64,000 bases of DNA from Niebla homalea (Eukaryota; Ascomycota; Lecanoromycetes; Lecanorales; Ramalinaceae): the NCBI GenBank assembly GCA_019925105.1, contig JAHGAU010000003.1, positions 1,178,001-1,242,000 of the forward strand, read 5' to 3'. Shown here in pieces: positions 45,920-57,786 of the stretch. A model generated the notes under the pieces. It did no database searches, was not told the origin of the DNA, and saw only the letters and a program-made list of their open reading frames with translations. Every line of letters starts with the position of its first letter. Position 1 is the stretch's first letter. The translations under genes were made by a program, and so were the position numbers.

Positions 45920-46108
45920 TATTCAGGCATAGCGACGGCGTTCAGGTCTCAACACCTCGGAGCGTCACAGTGATGGGTCGGCATGTATGAACGTGTTATG
46001 AGTTGACGAAATCATAGACGGAAGGATTCATCATCCATAAAGCCCAATTCGAGCTGGAATGTAGGCTACAGCAAGTGACCCCGATCAATGAAAAGCCACA
46101 AACATTCA

Positions 46109-48605
46109 TCACATCTTTCCTTTCATCTGGCCAGGCGGGGGGGTTGCTGTTCCGATTCGTAGCTCCAGATTGCTACCAACGAATATGTTTGAGCTTCTGA
46201 ATTCAAACTCGTCCTCTGACCGACTGCCGCCAATGGCGCCACGCTTATGCATCTGATCCCTGGATATTGAAGGAGCGCTTGACGTGGTAATGTTCGTTGG
46301 ATCTGGCATACTACTCTCTACCGGTAATCTCGTAGGCCGAGACTGTACTGTATGACTGATGATGTCGCCTGTTGCGATCAGTGGAAGTGAACCATAATTG
46401 GTCGTCTCATTTACGAATGTTCGGTGTTCTGGTATTTGAACAGAGCTCTCGGTCGTGGCCGTCAATCGATATTCTGACGCTCGTTCGCCCTCCTGACTGA
46501 CTTCGCCTGCTCCGTCTGCAAACGGAGATTAGCTCACATTTGGAACGGGTGAGTCGGCCTCTTCTCGCATACTTCCAAAGCCAGTCAATCTCGTTTCACT
46601 GATGTGTGTGACATCGTTTTTGATTTGACTTGAGTGCCCCATTGCTACCGATCCAGGCACGCCATCGCTGTACACGAAGCTGCTGTCTTTGAACCGTAAG
46701 GGGCTCTCCTTTAAAAATTAGCTTTATTCTAGCAAGCATGCAACCCTTGCTTACTTTCTGACGCTGCAAAAAGAGTCCGTCGGCAACGATGTCATGAATA
46801 CGAGCCTGGGTCTCCTCTCTCGCGTCTCGTCGTGTGATACCCTTATCATGCCACTTGGGCTTTGCAGTCGAAGAACCTGCATTAGTGTAATATCTTCGCC
46901 GAGCACATTCACCTCTAGGATTATCCAAGGGTAGGAAGCCTAGGGTCTTCTCGTCTTCCGCAAGAAGGTATCCCACATGCTGACCATCTGACGGGACATG
47001 CTGTGCTAGTAAGTTCAAGGTCTTTGGGTACAGTCTTCCAAGCTCGCTCGCAAGATCAGCGTCCATGGTGTCTCTAAGGATCGAAGCTTGCGAGATCAGC
47101 CATACACTGTACTGACGTATGCTGGGGATCAACCTTTGCGCTTTTGCGGTCAAGGGGATATAGTCAATCTTCGTCGATGTAACAGCTGAAGATCCTCTGG
47201 TATACTCCATCCTTGCTAGCAAAGCTTGCAAAAGCATAATTACCGTTTTGAGATTCAGGCGCATCATTGAAAACAGTGTCTCGAATGCTTCATCGGATTG
47301 TGGATTTTCTGTCGCTCGATCAGGATGGAAGCAGGCTTTGCCTTTCGATGATACTCACCTCGTAACAACAGGCCCGCACCGAATTCTGCGGCGAGATTGA
47401 TCAATACAATTTTCTCCAGGTGATCCTCGAAAGAACGTTTCGTTACAGCAGACGCCAGCTGCGTGAGCACAGAATTTTCGAGCGCATCCACGTCAGCTGT
47501 ATTCCCAAGGCAGTATGAAGCATGCAGAGATAGATACTCTGCAACAAGGCCTTGATACGGTGATTGAGGTCCATCTGTTGGATGCAAGATCAAAGCCTGG
47601 GAGGGCGAATCCATGGTTCTGCACAGCCTTTGAAGGCTGCCACGTGCCCGCGGATCAGGATGAGCTGAAGCCATAGCCCGATACAGGTTAAAAATCGTGT
47701 CAAAGCAGTTTCCGTGCTCTTGTGAGACGACTGCCAGTTGATGAAAACAAAGCCCAGAGCGAGGGCATACACCCAGGGCCAAATCATAGTAGCCCCTAGC
47801 AAAGGCCCAGTTACGTGTCTTGCGGCGAAGCTGAGTCTCGCGCCACCTTGACAAATCGCCCAGGTGGATCAGGGTATGATAGCAGGAAAGAAGAGCGGGG
47901 CCTCTCACTTTGTGAGGTGGAATGACCAATTGACTTGTTTCAGAGACTGCAAACAGCGTAAGACTCCATGCATCCCAGAACATGAATCTGCTCACTCGAT
48001 AGATTGCATGGCTCCTCTGACAATTGGATGTCGACGAACGTTCCGCATTGTGAAGCCAATTGTCGAAGGTAGTGTCGATAGAATTGTTGACTCTGCTTGA
48101 TGAAATCGAGGAAGAGCTTCTCTCTCTTTCGTCGCTGAACAGGCTTTCTGTTTCCCTCCGAGAGCTGAACCTGTTTGGTATTTCAGCCCGAGGCACTAAA
48201 ATGGTCATGGAATCGTTCAGCGGACACCGTTCAAGCCCTTTCTCATCTCATGGTGTATGAAATCATGCACATCCCACAGCGCATCCTCAACACCACAATC
48301 ACGGGCCAGTTCGAAATCCAGAAAGACCAATGCTTTGCACTGCTGGCGATATCTGCTACCGTCACTTATTAACACCCAGTGGCTTGGAACGATGCTCACA
48401 TTGAAAGCTCGCGAAGAAAAGGGAGCTCGCGAGGAACATGAGGGACTAGGGTAAGATTCTTAGCAGCAGTCCCTCTCAGCTTCTTCGCCTTGGTTTCGAC
48501 ATTCCTATCAGGCGTCAGCGAGGTCCTCCAGTGAGCTAAGAGTGACGACGGACTTCCATCTTGCTGCAAAGCTTTGAGGTGTTTTGTGAGCCCCCATCTT
48601 TCCAT
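46109..48605 (-). CDS. EST1/SMG7-like TPR protein (NMD or telomere factor)
   Basis: Seven exons: 48400-48605, 48226-48355, 47996-48170, 47359-47946, 46755-47308, 46573-46708, 46109-46515; 731 aa. The 14-3-3/TPR part shows VFLDFELARDCGVEDALWDV, FIKQSQQFYRHYLRQLAS, LLSCYHTLIHLGDLSRWRE, then the EST1 central block FARGYYDLALGVCPRSGLC and QLAVVSQEHGNCFD, where most homologues read YYxLA...HNQLA. The order follows EST1/EBS1/SMG5-7 proteins that bind phospho-Upf1 or telomerase RNA. The continuous open frame across 47980-48208 is misleading: the correct frame there is reached only through the two introns ending at 48171 and 47947. No C-terminal PIN domain, so not SMG6-like. Start at 48605 is the first ATG in frame; its neighbour ZNF511-like gene is divergent, 296 bp away. 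Confidence 0.78.
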
Positions 48606-48901
48606 GAAGAGGATATCGAATGTCAGTAAAAAGATTCAAACCCAGAGGACGCGGATTGAAGCACGCGGTGTCACGTGCGCTGTGTTCAAAATTAGCCTTT
48701 GTGATTGGCTCACGATGGTTTCTCTGACGATTCGCCCAGCAAGATAGATTACAAGGACACGAAATTCGACAGGCCATTGAAAGTGCTGACTTGGTGGATT
48801 TCGATTCCAATTGTCCCCAGACCGACTTCACATCTTATTGGGCTTAAGACGATACACGAGTGTCTGCTCTACCATCAGTCCATCACTAGTCAATCCTCAT
48901 C

Positions 48902-49715
48902 ATGCCTAAGCGTCGCCGTACTGGCTCGCCCAACAATCCTAGCTCACTATCATCACCCTTCTCGGACACCGCCTCTCCTACAGATCCTGATGAACCGGCC
49001 TCCAAGTATGTACAGACCTCGAGTATGGCCCGTCGTCCTAGGGTCGTCATGCAATGTACTCTTCCCCCTCACTCAGGCTTCATCCAATTCTATTCTTTTG
49101 AAGAATTCGAAATTCACTACGCCAAATTTCACAAACACCGTTGCTTAGAGTGCCAGCATAATTTTCCGTCCGACCATTTCCTCTCACTACACATTAGCGA
49201 GAATCATGACCCTTTGAACGAGGTCAGGAAGGCGAGGGGTGAGAAAACCTTTCATTGTCTCGTTGAGGACTGTGAGAAGGTGTACATGAAGTCGCACAGT
49301 AGAACGATGCACCTCATCGACAAGCACAAATTTCCCAAGGTATTGAGTGCCAATATGAATCATCTTGAGAGGATGTGACTGATGCGTTATTGAGAACTAT
49401 GATTTTGAAGTCGTCAATGGCGGAGTCGACAATAAGGCTTCTTTGCTTCAATTCCCAAATGAGGAAACTTCTTCAGAGGAGTCGAGAGTGCCGATAGACT
49501 GCTCCGTTCAAGAAGATCACGGCCAAGAGTCGACTCATAAACCTTCCAGACTCGCTCCGTCCACTGAGGCTCAGGATGACGCGACCTCATACAGCACAGA
49601 CGAAGTGGAGCGCAAGGTTGAACAGGTAACATCTAAGATGTCTTCCTTGAGGTTCGTGCCACAGAGTGTTCGATTTGGACGAGGAGGTAAGCGTGGAGGA
49701 TTCAGTCGCTCATGA
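48902..49715 (+). CDS. ZNF511-like C2H2 zinc-finger protein
   Basis: Two exons, 48902-49339 and 49395-49715, join in phase 0 across a 55-nt GTATTG...TTGAG intron; 252 aa. Zinc-binding residues sit in the sequence: an early CTLPPHSG with a paired His downstream (HYAKFHKH), then CLECQHNFPSDHFLSLHISENH and CLVEDCEKVYMKSHSRTMHLIDKH. Splicing adds KFPKNYDFEVVNGGVDNK, and the tail RFVPQSVRFGRGGKRGGF is the Arg/Gly-rich end typical of ZNF511-type proteins. Function in fungi is not established; the finger spacing with three H-rich repeats argues for nucleic-acid or protein binding rather than a DNA-specific factor. The acceptor GAG is slightly atypical. Confidence 0.83.
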
Positions 49716-52269
49716 TGTTAAGAAATCTCTGCAAGTCACGATATGTGTGTTGCACTTTAGTGCATGTCAGGAAACCGGTTGTGGTTTGATGTGCGCAAGA
49801 TGATTGGGACGACATTAGGTCGATAACAGGCACATTATCATGAATCAAAGACGACCGAAGAAGCCCAAGAGGTGATATTTGACCGCTAAAACCATGGCTT
49901 GCAATGACATTGTGTTCGAATTGGTTCCTGACAGTGGTCGAGACTCCAGAGCTTGCTTGCTCACCGCCGTTCTAATAAGGAGGCTTTTGTGCTACCTTTG
50001 AACTGAAAGATTTGGCGTCTCCAGTTCAACCTCGAATGTTGAGACCAGCGCTATTTCACTTTGTTCAATCATGCTGCAGATCACCTTTTGTGACCAATAT
50101 GCAGGTACCCAAGTACTTCACCCTTGATATGTCGACTCACCCAGAGCCGTGTCGCAGACTCGCAGCATCTCTCTGCGACAGACCCGAGTTGATTCAGGCC
50201 CACGAATGAGGAATTGTCGGGCCGGTTGCCCAAGGAGATAGCGGCGTAGTCGAGTTGCGAACGTGCATAAACGTGCATAAGGGTGCATAAGGTTTGCCCA
50301 AGGACCAATACAGTGAGGCTACGGCAGCCAAGATTTTAGCCATGGTGCACGGCCAAGGAGGCTCGAACTTCAATGGTGGCCAGATCTTATGAACAGGTTG
50401 GGGTGAATCGACAAGAGAGCGCTGACGTGCCTAGCGCCACGTCCCTTGTCTGAATAGCCCGTGACTATTGGCTGTGGTCGTTGCCTCCGATCATGAGGCC
50501 ACCTCTAATTTCCGCAAAGTCATGCGGCTTTCTTTGAGGGCTCGATTGCGGAAGTGGACGTAAGGGGCAAGACGACCTATGTTCATAACGAAAGCCGCTC
50601 GCCTAGCCTCTAACTTAGGACCTTGAGACTTGGTGAATGATTGCAAATTTTCGAACAAAGGAAACGAATCCGACTTGAACACAAACCTGCTCCACCAGTC
50701 CACCACTATTCGCCCTAGATCTATGTGTTGCATTATGCATAGTGCTCCACAGCTGTCATGCTTGTGCTTGCCAAAAAGGGTGCTTGCTTGGTGGCAGGAG
50801 CCAACGAAGCCTACGGAGGTACGAAGGGGGCCAACACGTCTGGTGTTTCGCTAACCTGGCTGCCTTTACCCTTAGTGCCGTCTTCTCAAACAGATTGGGG
50901 AGTTCCAGCCAATTGACGGCAGGCAGAAGGCAGGTCTTAGCGCTCTTACCCTTCTTGTCCCCTGTTGCCCCTCACGAGTCACGGATCTGCCCTTTTTTGT
51001 TGCTAATCTTATTCATTGCTCTTGAGCTACTGACTACTAGAGCCTAGAGAGTTAGCATCTTCTAGAAGGTCAAGGAACTGGATTGTTCGCCGTAGCCAAT
51101 TACAATTAATGGCTGTGTAGACCGATCATCCTGCCAACTCAGCCTGGTCATTTGTGGTCAGTCGCCCAGATTGCCCCAAGCGCAACAAACATGGCCATAT
51201 CTCCCTCTTCCAGTCCGAGCTTCTACCATCTTACCTGATCTTCCCCATCAAGGCCACCATGATCATTCTTCAAGACACATAAGCCTGGCAGCAATGCTCT
51301 GATCCTCTCCGTCAATTCCCCATATCAGTCATTGTCTTTGCTTTGGCCTTTTTGTTTATTCCGTCACTCCCTAGTCCCTTCCGCTACATTCCTCGTCCTC
51401 TCCTACGCAAGCTTCCGACAGCTCACCTCAATCCCAAGGCTCAATCATCCTAATACTTGTAATTCTACTGCTGTTATACATTCGTCTACCTGGATAGGGT
51501 TGTCGTGTCTTCACTGCTGCCTACGTGGACTACTCTCCCCCGGCTGCCTAAGCTTGGTGAAGGTTTGCAAGCAAGAACCGACGAAGAACCGTTTCTCAAC
51601 TGCTCGACGACCCCATCAATACTTTCCTCATCCTTTCAATTACACGACCCGGCCAGATTCTACCCTTTTGGACAATTCTATATCCCGAAGCAGGCGAGCA
51701 CTTGTTCCAGCATCTGACGACCGTACGCAGCAACTTCTCCAGCTTCAGCAAGTCTCTGCCGATCATCTTCGGCGTCCTCTCCTTTCCACGTCCGGCGCTT
51801 GACACTAAGCTGCAAACTTTACGAAGTCGTCACTACTCGATAATACAATGCCTACTTGACGACCCCTTCCTTTTACCCGTATATACGCACGTTTTGAACC
51901 CCGCCACTTCTGGTCAACGATTTCCTTGTCAAAAAAAAATAAGACTACCCTCGTACTGTGCACATGATACCTTGATAGAAAGAGACGGAGTTTAGCGATT
52001 TATGAGTGGAAGGCGGTGGAGTTTGTCTCAGCGTTTTCCCGTTAGCGACGTTCCTGTTATACGCCGTCCGTAACATCAACATCTGGACTGTCTGGAATCA
52101 CCCCTACACCAGAGGCTTTTCAGCCGACACGTCTCCCCGTTGTTGACCGAACCTTCTGGACCTTTCCCTTCCATTGCCAAGCAAGCATTCGCAAATCCGC
52201 TTGGTGCTGGCCATCGCGACCTGGCCTTCGAGCTCAGCAAACTCTTAGCTTGGTTATCGCTGCTTCATC
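49716..52269. other. long intergenic and leader region of the Ran1/Ksp1-like kinase
   Basis: 2.5 kb without a credible gene. Three tandem 10-bp units end in GTGCATAA at 50261-50290. From about 51130 to 52260 the plus strand is pyrimidine-rich with many TCC/CTT runs, as in long fungal 5' leaders. The open frame 51332-51802 begins with TTG and has biased, non-domain composition, so it is not called. Confidence 0.5.
50261..50290. repeat. 10-bp tandem repeat x3
   Basis: Units ACGTGCATAA, ACGTGCATAA and GGGTGCATAA stand head to tail; the core GTGCATAA is unchanged in all three. It is upstream of the kinase gene and could be a binding-site array, though three copies are weak evidence. Confidence 0.85.
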
Positions 52270-54138
52270 ATGGCATGTATGAAGAATGGCTTCGTCGAGG
52301 GAGGGTTGCTTGAAGGGCGCTACGAATCAGTCTCGCCACTCAATCATGGCTCATTCGGAATGGTCTTCTTAGCAAGAGACCTCCACACCAATGACCTCGT
52401 GGCTATCAAGTGCCTCAGCAAATCTTCTTCGGCCGACTGCCCTAGTATTGGAGTCGATGAGGATTCCGTTGAGCTGGCCAGCCATGACCGTCTGGGTCGT
52501 CATCCCAACATTGTCAACTTGCTCCACTCGTTCGAAACGAAAGCTCACATCTACCTTGTTCTCGAGTATTGTTCGATGGGTGATCTCTATGAAGCTATCC
52601 GCCTTGGCCGGGGTCCTTTGGAAACGGAGAATGTCCGCGAATTCATGCTGCAGCTGGTCAATGCTGTCGACTTCATGCATTCCAAAGGGCTGTACCATCG
52701 TGACATCAAACCGGAGAATATTTTCCTCAGCCATGACGGATCTACGAAGCTTGGAGATTTGGGCTTGGCTACTTCTGAAGCGTGGTCAAACGAAGTTTGT
52801 GTCGGAAGCGATCGCTACATGGCTCCTGAACAGTACGATCCTCCAGAGAATGGCTACTCGCCCGCGAAAGCCGATTGCTGGGCTATCGGTATCTGTCTTC
52901 TCAATGTTCTCTTCTCTCGGAATCCATTTGTGACCCCAACTGAATCGGACCTGCTCTTCGCCGACTTCGCTCGAGACAACAAGTCGTTGTACGATGTTTT
53001 CCCCAACATGTCCAATGAGACTTTCCATGTTTTATCCTCAGCATTGACGATGGATCCTTCGAAGCGGTCTTTGTCTGGCATCCGCGCAGCTCTTGAAGAG
53101 GTCCGCAGCTTCACCACGGATGATGATGTCCTCGACGACTTTTGTACTGAAGCTCGTGAGGTTGCACCTGCAAGCGCTAATCGGGAACCTCTTCGTACAC
53201 CATCCATCTCAAGCCCTCACATTGACGAAAATGGTGCCTTTCCATGGTCCAAAGCTCTTCATATGTCCCCTCAACGCAATGCTCGCCAATTGTCTGCCAT
53301 TGCTGACACGGAGAGCTATACGGAAGATCTCTTCCCTGCTTCAGACCTTGATCGACGCTCCTGGATCTCCTGGGCACAAAATTCCTCGGTCACTTCTGGG
53401 TTAGACTCGGCCTTTGGCACTTCTGCCAAATCAATGGTCCTTAACCCCCCCATCCCTCGCAATGTTCATCACTCGAGGCCCGTGGCCGTGCCGAATTCGA
53501 TGCCTTCTCGCATGTCGACTCTTTCCAACATCTTTAGCCGCAAGGGCAACTCGGTATCCAAAAGCTGGACTGATATCTACGACGAGGACGAGGAGGAGAG
53601 TGTCACACAGCATGATTCGTCTCATCACGACCACCATTCGACTGAGGGGAATGAAATCAAATCCAGCATGGCCCAGCATCCAGGTCTGCGCGAAATGAAG
53701 GATGCTGCCGTCAATGCGAGATCGCCAAGCCCTGCCAAGGTCGATGCCGTTCGCACCAGTGCAGAAAGCGCAGCGGACGACATCTTCAGCTTCGAGGAAG
53801 TCGGTCCAAGTCAAGTGTCCCACGCACCTGCCACAGAGTCTCCGCTCTCGAAAACAATAATGGACAAATGGGCAGCTCTTGGGAACCGTCGTCGGCAATA
53901 CAAGCAGTTGGAAGAAGTTGAGGCTAGAAACAACAAGAAGCGCGCCGTCCCGAGCAATTGGCGGAATGGATTTGGTTTCAAGGTCTTCTCGAATGGTAAC
54001 AGCAGCTGGGATAGGAATGCCAAGAAAGATATTCATAACAAGGTCTTGGACTGGCGCAAACACACGCGAACCTCTCGGGGCCAACAATCCGTTGAGGATC
54101 TAGGATGGGACATTGAGTGGGTCGGAGGTCGTCGCTAG
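52270..54138 (+). CDS. Ran1/Ksp1-like serine/threonine protein kinase
   Basis: Single exon, 622 aa. Kinase domain at ~18-280: Gly-rich loop LNHGSFGMVFLARD, VAIK Lys47, HRDIKPEN (~145), GSDRYMAPEQ in place of a plain APE segment, and CWAIGICLLNVLF. The overall pattern and the APEQY motif match fungal Ran1/Pat1, Ksp1, Sks1 and Vhs1 kinases, which act in nutrient and TORC1/PKA-linked signalling. The metal-binding DFG is DLG here (LGDLGLAT, ~161-165); Asp is kept, so activity is possible. The C-terminal half is Ser/Asp-rich and ends in a conserved-looking basic patch (NKVLDWRKHTRT). The start at 52270 follows a long pyrimidine-rich leader. Confidence 0.9.
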   Translation: MACMKNGFVEGGLLEGRYESVSPLNHGSFGMVFLARDLHTNDLVAIKCLSKSSSADCPSIGVDEDSVELASHDRLGRHPNIVNLLHSFETKAHIYLVLEYCSMGDLYEAIRLGRGPLETENVREFMLQLVNAVDFMHSKGLYHRDIKPENIFLSHDGSTKLGDLGLATSEAWSNEVCVGSDRYMAPEQYDPPENGYSPAKADCWAIGICLLNVLFSRNPFVTPTESDLLFADFARDNKSLYDVFPNMSNETFHVLSSALTMDPSKRSLSGIRAALEEVRSFTTDDDVLDDFCTEAREVAPASANREPLRTPSISSPHIDENGAFPWSKALHMSPQRNARQLSAIADTESYTEDLFPASDLDRRSWISWAQNSSVTSGLDSAFGTSAKSMVLNPPIPRNVHHSRPVAVPNSMPSRMSTLSNIFSRKGNSVSKSWTDIYDEDEEESVTQHDSSHHDHHSTEGNEIKSSMAQHPGLREMKDAAVNARSPSPAKVDAVRTSAESAADDIFSFEEVGPSQVSHAPATESPLSKTIMDKWAALGNRRRQYKQLEEVEARNNKKRAVPSNWRNGFGFKVFSNGNSSWDRNAKKDIHNKVLDWRKHTRTSRGQQSVEDLGWDIEWVGGRR

Positions 54139-54796
54139 ATCTCCTCGCGCTAGGAACGGATAGACTTTGCTTGTGCTCAGTCTGGCTGAAGGAAGCGCAT
54201 GTTATGACTTTGGGATTAGCTTCTAGTGGCTTTGCTATTGACTTTGGATTAGATGATCTTAGACGATAGAAAATGGCTAGATAGCGAACACAAAACATAG
54301 CATTTACCCGCTCAAGACTGGGTTCCCGATGGTGCTTCTGCACAAATTCTTTTGTTATGGTGATTGATTCAATGCTCATGTAGCAGTAGCGGATGTATGA
54401 AAAACACCGTGTCTGGGAATTGCCTCAGTCCCTCAGACGTGGGTGTGGCTTTGCCACGCCTTAGCCACAGCGGGCTGTGGCGTAATAGTAGGGGTCATTT
54501 GTCAGCCACGATCTAGCCCGAATCTACATAGCGTCTGAGGGACTGAGGCAATCTGAGAAGGAATGATGCAGCTATGACGTAGGGAGGCAGTTCAGGCTCC
54601 GAGTTGTACACTTCGACTTGACTTTATGTAGCTTCCCAGCATTTCAAAATCCTCGCCTGTAGTCTAGAAGCGAGCATGTAAGAGGAAGTTTCAGAGTGGA
54701 CTTGAGCTCTGTGGATTATGATTTTTACGATTTTTACAAATGATCCATCTTGCTCAATAATGCGAAGCCTTCAACATCCTCAAGCTTGACCCCACC
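54139..54796. other. intergenic region containing an inverted-repeat element
   Basis: A 658-bp spacer between the kinase and VPS18 genes. It contains the 134-bp inverted-repeat element listed separately and, upstream of VPS18, AT-rich sequence. Confidence 0.6.
54419..54552. mobile_element. MITE-like element with perfect 21-bp terminal inverted repeats
   Basis: The first 21 bases (54419-54439, beginning ATTGCCTCAGTCCC) are the exact reverse complement of the last 21 (54532-54552). Between them are two further short inverted repeats, GTGTGGC/GCCACGC around 54443-54460 and CCACAG/CTGTGG around 54465-54480, so the whole could fold strongly. Length, non-coding interior and perfect ends fit a miniature inverted-repeat transposon. 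No convincing target-site duplication is seen beyond a possible AT dinucleotide. A transcribed hairpin or a terminator-like structure is the alternative. Confidence 0.6.
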
Positions 54797-57786
54797 ATGC
54801 AGAACCTAGAAGATGCAGAACTCCCAATCTTTAATGTTGAACTCGTTCAGCTGGAATTCAACGTCTCCTCCGACTTTGTTGCCGCTCAAGTAGTCAACAA
54901 TGTCCTCATTCTGGCGCTTTCGACAGGTCGCATTCTTCGCATTGATCTTGATAGCCCGTCAGACATCGATGGTCCATATGTCCCATGATGCTCAGTAGTT
55001 TCAAGTTTGCTGATGTAGTATTTGTAGACATCGATTTGCCCAAGAAGCCTGCAGAGGTTGGCTTGATCCGAAAGCTGTTCTTGGATCCCTCGGCTTCCCA
55101 CTTGATCATTGCTACCACGCTGGGAGAGAATTATTATCTCCATACCCAGTCTCGGCAGCCCAAGCCATTGGCTCGATTGAAAGGCGTGGGCATCGAGAGC
55201 ATCGCATGGAGCCCTTCCATGCCTACTGCCTCGACTCGGGAGATACTTGTTGGCGCCGTAGACGGTAATGTATACGAGGACTACATCGAACCGGCAAACG
55301 AATTCTACAGGAACCAGGAGAAGTATCTGAAGCTGGTCTACAAGGCGCCTGAAGGGCCTATCTCAGGTCTCTGGGTCGACCTTATCCCGGGAAGGTCGGA
55401 AGTCCGGAGAATTCTCATTGCGACTCCAACCAACTTATTCCACGCGGCTGGGAGAGTCGGGAGGCATGGAAACGAGGGCTCGGGGAGCATCTACACTCGT
55501 TTGTTTGAGACTGAAGCCCCAGCCCTGCATGAGGTGAGCCTTGGAGGCAGGCCATCGCCTTCCGCATTGGTCGTTTCGCCAGATCCTCCCGGGTCTGAAA
55601 TTCCCAGGAGCGATGACGAACAGCGTCATTACGCGTGGCTTTCCCAACAAGGCGTCTTCCACGGCGGGTTGAGGACCGCCACTGGTTCTGGAGACCTAGG
55701 GAGTGCGATGTTCAACAGTTCCAAGATGGTCGAGAGAAAATCGCTTCCTGCTTCTACAAGTGCCACTGGCCGAAATAAATCCAAGGTGGAGCCACCGATC
55801 TCTGCACTTGCTCTGACCCACTGGCACATGCTCTTTTTGATAGAAGGAAGGATTATTGCTTTGCGCCGACTCGATGAGCATCTAGTCTATGATCAGATCG
55901 TGCTCCAGTCTGGTAAAGACGCCATCGATCTTTTGGCTGATCAGAAGAAGAACACCTACTGGCTGTTCACTAACAAAGACATCTACGAGATCGTGGTGAC
56001 GGATGAAGATCGAGACGTGTGGCAAATCATGTTGAAGAGCCAGCAATTCGGCTTAGCTTCTCAGTACGCCAAAACGTCTGCCCAGAAAGATGCGATAGCG
56101 ATGGCTTCTGGTGATTACCTGATCAGCAAAGGCCAGTACCTGGAGGCGGCCAATGTCTATGGCAAAAGTAGCAGACCATTTGAGCAGGTCGCCCTCACTT
56201 TCATCGATCATGGTGAGCAAGATGCACTTAGAACGTACTTGATTACCAAGCTTGCAAGTTATAAAAGATCTCACATCATGCAACGCACCATGATCGCCAG
56301 TTGGCTTGTCGAACTCTTCATGTCAAAGTTGAACTCTTTAGACGACACCATCACCACCAAAGCTCAACTCATCGAGCAATCGAGCACCTCCAATACCGAA
56401 AAGGAGCTCAGTATGATCCAACGCGAGTTTCAAGACTTTGCGACAAAGTATACGTCCGACCTGGATCTGCAGACTACTTACGAGATCATCAGCAGTCATG
56501 GACGAGAAAAAGAGCTGCTCGTATACGCCACAGCCATTGACGATGCGAATTACATACTGTCGTACTGGATACAGCGAGAGCGATGGCAGCAGTCATTGGA
56601 TGTTCTCAAGAGACAAGTCGAGCCTGCAATCTTCTATAGATTCAGCAGTGTCCTGATGGCCCATGTGCCTTCAGAGACGGTCGATATACTCACGCGCCAC
56701 GATGAATTGGATCCTGTCAAGCTAATACCCGCTCTTCTAAATTACAATGATAATGCCACTGCAGTTCCACTCGCACAAAACCAGGCAGTGCGATATCTCA
56801 ATTACTGTATCAACACCCTACATACCACTGAAGCCGCAATCCACAACACTCTCCTATCCATCTACGCTGCCGACTCGTCTCCCAGCGAGAAAGCCCTTTT
56901 AGGCTATCTTTCCGCGTACTCCATGTCTAGTCCGCCGCCATATGATGCGGATTTTGCTTTCCGGCTTTGCATTCAGCACAACCGAGTACAATCGGCCGTC
57001 CACATCTATAGCAATATGGGAGAGTACGCTTCCGCCGTCAACCTGGCATTGAAATACGATGAGATTGAGCTCGCGTCATTAGTTGCAGACCGGCCCTCGG
57101 AGAGCAATAAAGCGCTGCGCAAACGGCTTTGGCTGGAGGTTGCCAGAAAGGTGATCAACAAGCAAGGCACCGGCAGCATTAAGACAGCCCTAGACTTCCT
57201 CAAAAGATGCGATCTTCTTCGTATTGAAGATCTCATTCCCTTCTTTCCTGACTTTGTGGTGATTGATGATTTCAAAGACGAGATCTGTGCCGCCCTCGAG
57301 TCGTACTCACGCTCGATTGCTAGCCTTGACGCCGAGATGGACGCTTCGGCAGCTACAGCAGAGCACATCAAAGCAGACATGAAACAGCTCGACCGACGGT
57401 ATGCTCTTGTGGAGCCAGGAGAACGGTGCCGGGTGTGCGAGCTGCCTCTGCTCAGCAGGCAATTCTTCGTTTTCCCGAGTTGCCAGCACGGCTTCCACAG
57501 CGACTGCCTGGGGAAGAGAGTTGTGGACGGGAGTGGCCTGGGCACACAAAGGAGAATTCGAGAACTACAAGCCAGCATCTCGCGGGGCGGTAAAAGGGAG
57601 GGGGAAGGGAGGGAGCTCGATGCGCTCATTGGTGGGCAATGGTAAGCCAAAATGGGCTTTTTGGAAAGTGGGACTACGACATGCTAATCAAGATGATACA
57701 GTATCTTGTGCGGCGATATAGCCATCAAGTCAATCGAAGAACCGTTCGTGACCGATACGGACAACACCGAAGAATGGGTCATATGA
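54797..57786 (+). CDS. VPS18: Vps18 (Pep3), HOPS/CORVET subunit with RING
   Basis: Core subunit of the HOPS and CORVET tethers in endosome-vacuole fusion. Exons 54797-54971, 55028-57641 and 57702-57786; 957 aa. The N-terminal beta-propeller is the Pep3/Vps18 domain: DLPKKPAEVGLIRKLFLDP, ASHLIIATTLGENYYLH, ARLKGVGIESIAWSPS. Alpha-solenoid (clathrin repeat) follows. The C terminus carries a RING-H2 type finger starting CRVCELPLL (~860) with CQHGFHSDC, and the last splice provides the closing Cys pair CILCGD followed by the family ending IEEPFVTD and EEW. Both introns are needed: the first restores DDIDLPKK, the second turns a premature stop into the complete RING. Start context CCCACCATGC. Confidence 0.95.

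Noticed and set aside
48508..48831. 107-codon minus-strand frame with SLEDLADA near the EST1-like start
   Set aside because: It stops before any usable splice donor, while the ATG at 48605 in another frame splices cleanly into the conserved exon 2.
51332..51802. 156-codon open frame before the kinase
   Set aside because: It begins with TTG, has leader-like pyrimidine bias and no domain character.
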